Assembly (NCBI GenBank): GCA_028276205.1
Contig: JAPYWU010000041.1
Span: forward strand, 1 to 9,866
Direction: 5' to 3'
Length of the DNA: 9,866 nt
From: Dictyoglomaceae bacterium
GTDB lineage: Bacteria > Dictyoglomota > Dictyoglomia > Dictyoglomales > Dictyoglomaceae
The notes beneath the pieces were generated by a model that was not told the DNA's origin, did not search any database, and saw only the letters and a list, made by a program, of their open reading frames with translations. Of this stretch, positions 6,209 to 9,866 are shown piece by piece (positions within the stretch are counted from its first letter, which is position 1; each line of letters starts with the position of its first letter). The position numbers and the translations under genes are program-made.

Positions 6209-8266
6209 ATGAGGAAAAGTGTGTTTGTTTTCCTTTTATTGTTAATCCTATTTATAGGTATTTCTTATTCTCAGGAAAAAATACAAATTCAACCTGAAAA
6301 AGACTGGGAGAAAATTATAATAGTACCAAATCCTGAAACATCATTAAGTCTTGACTTGTGGTTAAATAAACCAGAAGGAAGCGTATATAAAGTTGGAGAA
6401 AATTTAATAATATATGCAAAGGCTAATGATGATGTTTATCTTTATATCTTTGATATAACACCAGATGGTCAATTTACTTTAATATTTCCTAATTCCTATT
6501 CAAAAGATAATTTCATAAAAAAAGATAGAACATATACTTTCCCTGATAAGCCAACTTATAGCTTTAAAGTAACTCCTCCATATGGGAAGGAATATATTGT
6601 AGGAGTTATAACTAAAAAACCTATTGAGATCTTCCCTGGAAAGAAGTTTGAATCTATGGCTCCTGGAAGTGTTATAGAAAAAAGTATAGAGAAAGCATTA
6701 GAAACTCTTCAAAAGTCCCTAAGGAAGGAAGAAGGAAAAACATGGGCTCAAAAGGTCACATATTTTTATGTACAACAAGTACAATCTAAATCTAAGATAA
6801 ACATCTACTCTAATCCTTCGGGAGCTCAGGTTTATCTCAATGATCAATTACAAGGAAATACTCCTATTACTCTAATGCTATATCCTGGAAACTATAGAAT
6901 AACTCTAAAAAAGGAAGGTTACGAAGATTATTTAACCAATATAGTGGTTCAAGAGGGTAGAGATAGAGATTATACCTTTAATCTTAAACCTGTGTATGGA
7001 AATCTAAGGGTAGATACAGAGCCTAAGGGAGCAAGTGTTTATTTAGATGGTTCCTTTAAAGGATATACTCCATTGACCTTATATAATTTACCTGCTAATA
7101 AGACTTATCAATTAAAGGTAACCTATCCTGGCTATCAGGAAAAAGTTGTGGATGTGAATGTATTACCTAATCAAACAAACTATGTATTTTATAGCCTTGT
7201 ACCTCTTTATGGATCACTAAATATCAATTCCTATCCACAAGGGGCAGATCTTTATCTTAATGGAGTTTATAAAGGAAAAACTCCAATTGTTATCAATAAT
7301 GTATCTCCTGGAAGGTATCAAGTACAATTGAGACTAAGTGGTTATAAGGACTATGTGAGTTTTGTAGATGTATATGCAGGTCAGGTATCTACTTACAACT
7401 TTACCCTTGTTCCTTTACCTGCTACATTAAATATATTCTCTAATCCTTCCTCTGCAGATGTTTATATTAATGGTGTATATAAAGGAAAGACACCCTTATC
7501 CCTTACTGACCTTTCTTCAGGTACATATAATGTAAAGATTTCTTTAAGTGGATATGAAGAATATAATGAGACCGTCTATCTTGCTCCAGGAGATCTTAAA
7601 CAGATAAATGTTACATTAAAACCCATGAATTTAGGAGAAGTGTATATAGATTCAAATCCTAAGGGGGCAAAAGTATTTATTGATGGTGTATATAAGGGAA
7701 CAACTCCTCTTAATTTAACCCTTATAGAAGGTAGATATAAACTTACATTATCCCTTGATGGCTATGTAGACTTGAATACTGATATATTAGTAAAAAGGGG
7801 TGAAAAAAGTAATTATCTTTTCACCCTTACACCAATTGTGACTGTGAAAAGATATTATATTAATTTTACTAAGGGTGGATATGATGGAAATCTTATAGTA
7901 GTAAAAGCAGAAAATGTATTTATAGATAAGGAAGGTAAAGATTATGTTCTGGCTATTCGTCCTACAGGAAAATTTGAGGTTAAAGTGCCCCCATTATCAA
8001 TTTTTAGAGATGTAATTTTAAAAATAAATTTCATGTTTGATGAAAAGAATAAGAAAAAAGAAGAAATTGATCCATCCTTAGTTATTTATATTAATGGAAA
8101 GGCGGTATCTTTACCATTATCTATTGAAGATAAAGATTTTATCGTCTTAAAGTACAGTGTAAAAGATTTGTTTAATGTAAATCAAGAGAATATAATATCA
8201 TTACAATTAAGTGATAATTCAGAGGTTAATATTAAAATAAAAGAAATTGTGGTAGAGTTAAGATAA
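6209..8266 (+). CDS. Secreted DUF4384 / five-PEGA-repeat protein
   Basis: This 685-residue protein has an N-terminal signal peptide (MRKSV, then a hydrophobic core to about residue 19, likely cut after SYS, residue 21, with no lipobox cysteine). It should be exported and act outside the cytoplasmic membrane. Residues about 45-142 resemble DUF4384, with DDVYLYIFDITPDGQFTLIFPN and a PYGKEYIVGVI strand. A short charged helix (153-185) leads to five tandem PEGA domains (about 196-542). The last 140 residues form a beta-rich domain I do not recognise, starting near VKRYYINF. PEGA domains are small beta-folds found in surface and envelope proteins; their ligand is generally unknown, so no enzymatic role is assigned. 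The gene follows the diguanylate cyclase by 82 nt but seems to have its own promoter. A GC-rich hairpin follows the stop codon. Confidence 0.85.
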   Translation: MRKSVFVFLLLLILFIGISYSQEKIQIQPEKDWEKIIIVPNPETSLSLDLWLNKPEGSVYKVGENLIIYAKANDDVYLYIFDITPDGQFTLIFPNSYSKDNFIKKDRTYTFPDKPTYSFKVTPPYGKEYIVGVITKKPIEIFPGKKFESMAPGSVIEKSIEKALETLQKSLRKEEGKTWAQKVTYFYVQQVQSKSKINIYSNPSGAQVYLNDQLQGNTPITLMLYPGNYRITLKKEGYEDYLTNIVVQEGRDRDYTFNLKPVYGNLRVDTEPKGASVYLDGSFKGYTPLTLYNLPANKTYQLKVTYPGYQEKVVDVNVLPNQTNYVFYSLVPLYGSLNINSYPQGADLYLNGVYKGKTPIVINNVSPGRYQVQLRLSGYKDYVSFVDVYAGQVSTYNFTLVPLPATLNIFSNPSSADVYINGVYKGKTPLSLTDLSSGTYNVKISLSGYEEYNETVYLAPGDLKQINVTLKPMNLGEVYIDSNPKGAKVFIDGVYKGTTPLNLTLIEGRYKLTLSLDGYVDLNTDILVKRGEKSNYLFTLTPIVTVKRYYINFTKGGYDGNLIVVKAENVFIDKEGKDYVLAIRPTGKFEVKVPPLSIFRDVILKINFMFDEKNKKKEEIDPSLVIYINGKAVSLPLSIEDKDFIVLKYSVKDLFNVNQENIISLQLSDNSEVNIKIKEIVVELR
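6794..7834 (+). repeat. Five tandem PEGA-domain repeats (protein level)
   Basis: Five units of about 67-70 residues cover residues 196-262, 264-333, 335-402, 405-472 and 476-542 of the protein. Each has a NPxGAxVYLNG-type strand, a YKGKTPL loop, a PGxYxVxLxLxGY segment and an FxLxP ending. Units 3, 4 and 5 share NGVYKGKTP or DGVYKGTTP. The units are clearly diverged at the DNA level, so this is an old duplication, not a recent unstable repeat. Confidence 0.85.
8168..8196 (+). promoter_or_regulatory. Possible internal promoter in the 3' end of the PEGA gene
   Basis: TTGTTT (8168-8173) is followed after 17 nt by a perfect TATAAT (8191-8196). It would give a transcript from about 8203 serving the cysteine-rich gene and hflKC. 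It lies inside coding DNA of an AT-rich genome, so a chance match is quite possible. Such transcripts would have to pass the hairpin at 8273-8295. Confidence 0.3.
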
Positions 8267-8270
8267 AATT

Positions 8271-8299
8271 ATGGGGGGAGAACTAATCTCCCCCCCCAT
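8271..8299 (+). terminator. GC-rich hairpin after the PEGA gene, without a U-tract
   Basis: GGGGGGAG (8273-8280) pairs with CTCCCCCC (8288-8295) around a 7-nt loop, AACTAAT. The stem can extend by an A-T and a T-A pair (8271-8272 with 8298-8299) if two C residues bulge. It begins 6 nt after the stop codon of the PEGA gene. No T-run follows, so it may be a weak terminator, a 3'-end stabiliser, or a structure controlling the next gene. The 8-base C tract (8290-8297) stands out in this AT-rich DNA. Confidence 0.5.
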
Positions 8300-8321
8300 G
8301 ATGAAAATTTGATGAAAATTT
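8300..8321 (+). repeat. 11-bp tandem duplication over the start of the cysteine-rich gene
   Basis: GATGAAAATTT occurs twice back to back (8300-8310 and 8311-8321). Each copy carries ATG AAA ATT. The unit is not a multiple of three, so the first copy is in another frame: it reads ATG AAA ATT TGA, and the TGA overlaps the ATG of the second copy as TGATG. The second copy opens the cysteine-rich gene. Confidence 0.9.
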
Positions 8322-8536
8322 ATCCAAGTTGCTATGGTGTTTATTTAGAGATAGATCAATGTGAACATTTTGGGGGAATATGGTGTGATAAATATAAATT
8401 GGTATCTATGAAGCCTGATGATGTCTTAATATATTACTGTGATAAATGTTTTGAAATGTGGGCACCTTTACAATCTTTGAAGAGATATAAAGAATATCAA
8501 ATTTACCAAAGGATGTATCTAAATTTATTTCAATAG
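8312..8536 (+). CDS. Small cysteine-rich protein of unknown function, possibly zinc-binding
   Basis: I do not recognise this 74-residue protein. It has five cysteines: Cys7 (YPSCYG), Cys17 (IDQCEHFGG), Cys25 (IWCDKY) and a CxxC pair, Cys43 and Cys46 (YYCDKCFEMW). His19 lies near Cys17. The pattern suggests a small zinc-ribbon-like or redox-active fold. There is no signal peptide or transmembrane segment, so it should be cytoplasmic. Aromatic residues are frequent and the C-terminal 20 residues could form a helix. The ATG at 8312 was chosen over the in-frame TTG at 8309, which lies at the end of the first 11-bp copy. No ribosome binding site is visible because the preceding bases are the C-rich arm of a hairpin. 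It is 31 nt before hflK in the same direction and may share its transcript. Confidence 0.65.
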   Translation: MKIYPSCYGVYLEIDQCEHFGGIWCDKYKLVSMKPDDVLIYYCDKCFEMWAPLQSLKRYKEYQIYQRMYLNLFQ

Positions 8537-8567
8537 TAATAAGGAAGTAAAGGGAGGTTTTAAAAAT

Positions 8568-9560
8568 ATGGAAAATTTTAAAGAATATCCTCCTTTTTTT
8601 AAGAAAAAAGTGCCTTTAAAAAGTATCGTAGGGATCATTTTATTTATTTTAATATTGATATCTTTTTCCTTAAGTTTTTACTTTGTGGGACCAGCGGAGG
8701 TGGGAATAGTCAAAAGGTTTGGAAAGATTGTAGCGGTTCATGATCCTGGTTTACACTGGAAATTACCCTTTATAGATCAGGCAATAAAAGTGGATGTGAT
8801 GGCTATTAGAAGATTAGAAATAGGGTTTAGGACCATAACTCTAAATCCTCCTCAATATAGAAATGTCCAGGAGGAATCCCTCTTGCTAACAAAAGATGGA
8901 AAAATTGTGGATTTAGATTTCGTAGTTCAATATCAAATATCTGAGCCTGTGAAATATATTAGTTATGTGAAAGAAGGGGAAAGACTTTTGAGGGATTTGG
9001 CACAAGCATCAATGAGACAAGTTGTGGGTGGTTATCTTTTTGACGAAATATTGACTGTTTCTAAAGATGAAATCCAAAATGATGTAAAGATCTCATTACA
9101 AAATATCCTTAATAGTAATAATTTTGGAATTAAGATTCTTAATGTACAATTACAAGATGTGATCCCTCCAGATCCAGTGCAACCTGCCTTTCAAGATGTT
9201 ATAAATGCTAAATCAGAGAAAGATAAATTAATCTTAGAGGCTCAAGCTTATTATAATAAGATTGTTCCAGAGGCTGAAGGACAAGCAGCAAAGATTATTG
9301 CAGAAGCAGAGGCTTATAGGACAGAACAAATAGAAAAAGCTAAAGGAGATGCTCAAAGATTTAAAGCTTTACTTGAAAGATATAATAAAACACCTTCTCT
9401 TATAAAGACAAAACTTTTTATGGAAGCAATGGAGATGATACTTCCTCAAGTTAAGATTATAGTTATAGATGATCCTAAGGGTGGAATGAAGATATTTAAT
9501 CTTCCTGGAGATTTATTTACTCAAACCACCACTATTAGACAGGAAGGTGAGAATAAATGA
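8568..9560 (+). CDS. hflK: HflK, SPFH/band-7 membrane protein
   Basis: HflK forms, with HflC, a large membrane-anchored assembly that surrounds and modulates the FtsH protease in Escherichia coli. This protein has 330 residues: a short charged N-terminus (1-17), one transmembrane segment (about 18-40) and a band-7 domain starting GPAEVGIVKRFGKIV and GLHWKLPFIDQ. A long alanine- and glutamate-rich coiled-coil region follows (about 205-270), including VINAKSEKDK, EAEGQAAKIIAEAEAY and IEKAKGDAQRF. The LFMEAMEMILPQ segment near 283 matches LYIETMEKVL of E. coli HflK. It lacks the long glycine-rich N-terminal extension of the E. coli protein (about 419 residues). The ribosome binding site GGGAGG (8552-8557) is 10 nt from the ATG. 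The stop codon overlaps the hflC start as ATGA, so the two subunits are translationally coupled. ftsH is not in the window. Confidence 0.9.
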   Translation: MENFKEYPPFFKKKVPLKSIVGIILFILILISFSLSFYFVGPAEVGIVKRFGKIVAVHDPGLHWKLPFIDQAIKVDVMAIRRLEIGFRTITLNPPQYRNVQEESLLLTKDGKIVDLDFVVQYQISEPVKYISYVKEGERLLRDLAQASMRQVVGGYLFDEILTVSKDEIQNDVKISLQNILNSNNFGIKILNVQLQDVIPPDPVQPAFQDVINAKSEKDKLILEAQAYYNKIVPEAEGQAAKIIAEAEAYRTEQIEKAKGDAQRFKALLERYNKTPSLIKTKLFMEAMEMILPQVKIIVIDDPKGGMKIFNLPGDLFTQTTTIRQEGENK

Positions 9561-9866
9561 AGTGGGGAATTACTATTTTTATAATAATACTGTTTGTTAT
9601 TTTTTTATTTTCTGCTTTTACTGTGGATATAACTAAACAAGCAGTAATATTAGAATTTGGTAAGCCAATAAGAGTTATAAAAGAGCCAGGTTTATATTTC
9701 AGAAAACCATTTATACAACAGGTAATCTTTTTTGAGAAAAGAATTCTTGAATATGATTCAGAGCCTACCTTAGTGGTAACTAAAGATAAAAAATCTATGA
9801 TTCTTGATTCTTTTGCTTTATTTAGAATAGCTGATCCTGTGTTATTCTTGAAAACTGTAAGAAATG
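9557..9866 (+). CDS. hflC: HflC, SPFH/band-7 membrane protein, N-terminal part (cut by window end)
   Basis: The first 103 codons of the HflK partner subunit are present and the frame runs off the window. The start ATG (9557-9559) overlaps the hflK stop codon, and GGTGA (9546-9550) within hflK provides a ribosome binding site 6 nt upstream. Residues about 4-23 form the single N-terminal transmembrane segment (ITIFIIILFVIFLFSAFTV). The start of the band-7 domain follows: ILEFGKPIRVIKEPGLYFRK, then PFIQQV, LVVTKDKKSMILDSFALFRI and ADPVLFL. These align with LRFGK, EPGLHFKIPFI and VTKEKKDLIVDSYIKWRI of E. coli HflC. Position after hflK supports HflC over a second generic SPFH protein. Confidence 0.88.
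   Translation, partial: MKWGITIFIIILFVIFLFSAFTVDITKQAVILEFGKPIRVIKEPGLYFRKPFIQQVIFFEKRILEYDSEPTLVVTKDKKSMILDSFALFRIADPVLFLKTVRN

Noticed and set aside
6794..7834. Internal repeats considered as CRISPR or a recombination-prone DNA repeat
   Set aside because: The units are about 205 nt long, in frame, diverged in DNA sequence and similar only as PEGA protein domains.
1..9866. A novel defence, mobile or multi-gene accessory system
   Set aside because: No transposase, integrase, nuclease, toxin-antitoxin or phage-like gene was recognised; all but two genes have clear housekeeping or signalling families, and the remaining two do not form a recognisable system.

Overview
This is an AT-rich window (roughly one third G+C by eye) with tightly packed genes and strong GGAGG-type ribosome binding sites. 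The gene set points to a thermophilic bacterium. It contains the C-terminal end of a reverse-gyrase-type topoisomerase, an archaeal-type phosphoglycerate mutase, a MurT/GatD pair and an HflK/HflC pair. Dictyoglomus is my best guess. That is an inference from gene content and composition, not a database match.

Left part (2-2580, + strand): the end of a type IA topoisomerase, most like reverse gyrase, overlaps murT by 20 nt, and murT overlaps gatD by 11 nt. The three genes read as one transcription unit. MurT and GatD together amidate the D-glutamate of the peptidoglycan stem peptide. The unit ends in a strong hairpin that lies inside the last codons of gatD.

Middle left (2569-4314, - strand): a short bacterioferritin-like gene converges on gatD, overlapping it by 12 nt. 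Upstream of it lies apgM, a cofactor-independent phosphoglycerate mutase of glycolysis/gluconeogenesis. The bacterioferritin gene has its own good promoter in the 69-nt gap. A near-perfect PerR/Fur-type box sits on top of the -10 element, which suggests control by metal or peroxide.

Middle right (4459-8266, + strand): divergent from apgM is a soluble PAS-GAF-PAS-GGDEF diguanylate cyclase with intact active and inhibitory sites. It is followed by a secreted 685-residue protein with a DUF4384-like domain and five PEGA repeats. Between them is a CRP-like palindrome (GTGA-N6-TCAC) centred about 42 nt before the predicted start of the PEGA transcript, the position expected for a class II activator site.

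Right part (8266-9866, + strand): a G/C-tract hairpin and an 11-bp tandem duplication precede a 74-residue cysteine-rich protein of unknown function. hflK follows, then the start of hflC (stop and start overlap as ATGA, cut by the window end), encoding a membrane-anchored SPFH complex.

No RNA genes, insertion sequences, CRISPR arrays or prophage genes were seen, and no stretch over 300 nt lacks a gene. The region looks like ordinary chromosomal core. The points most worth a second look are regulatory: the PerR-like box, the CRP-like site and the odd hairpin/duplicated-start region before the cysteine-rich gene.
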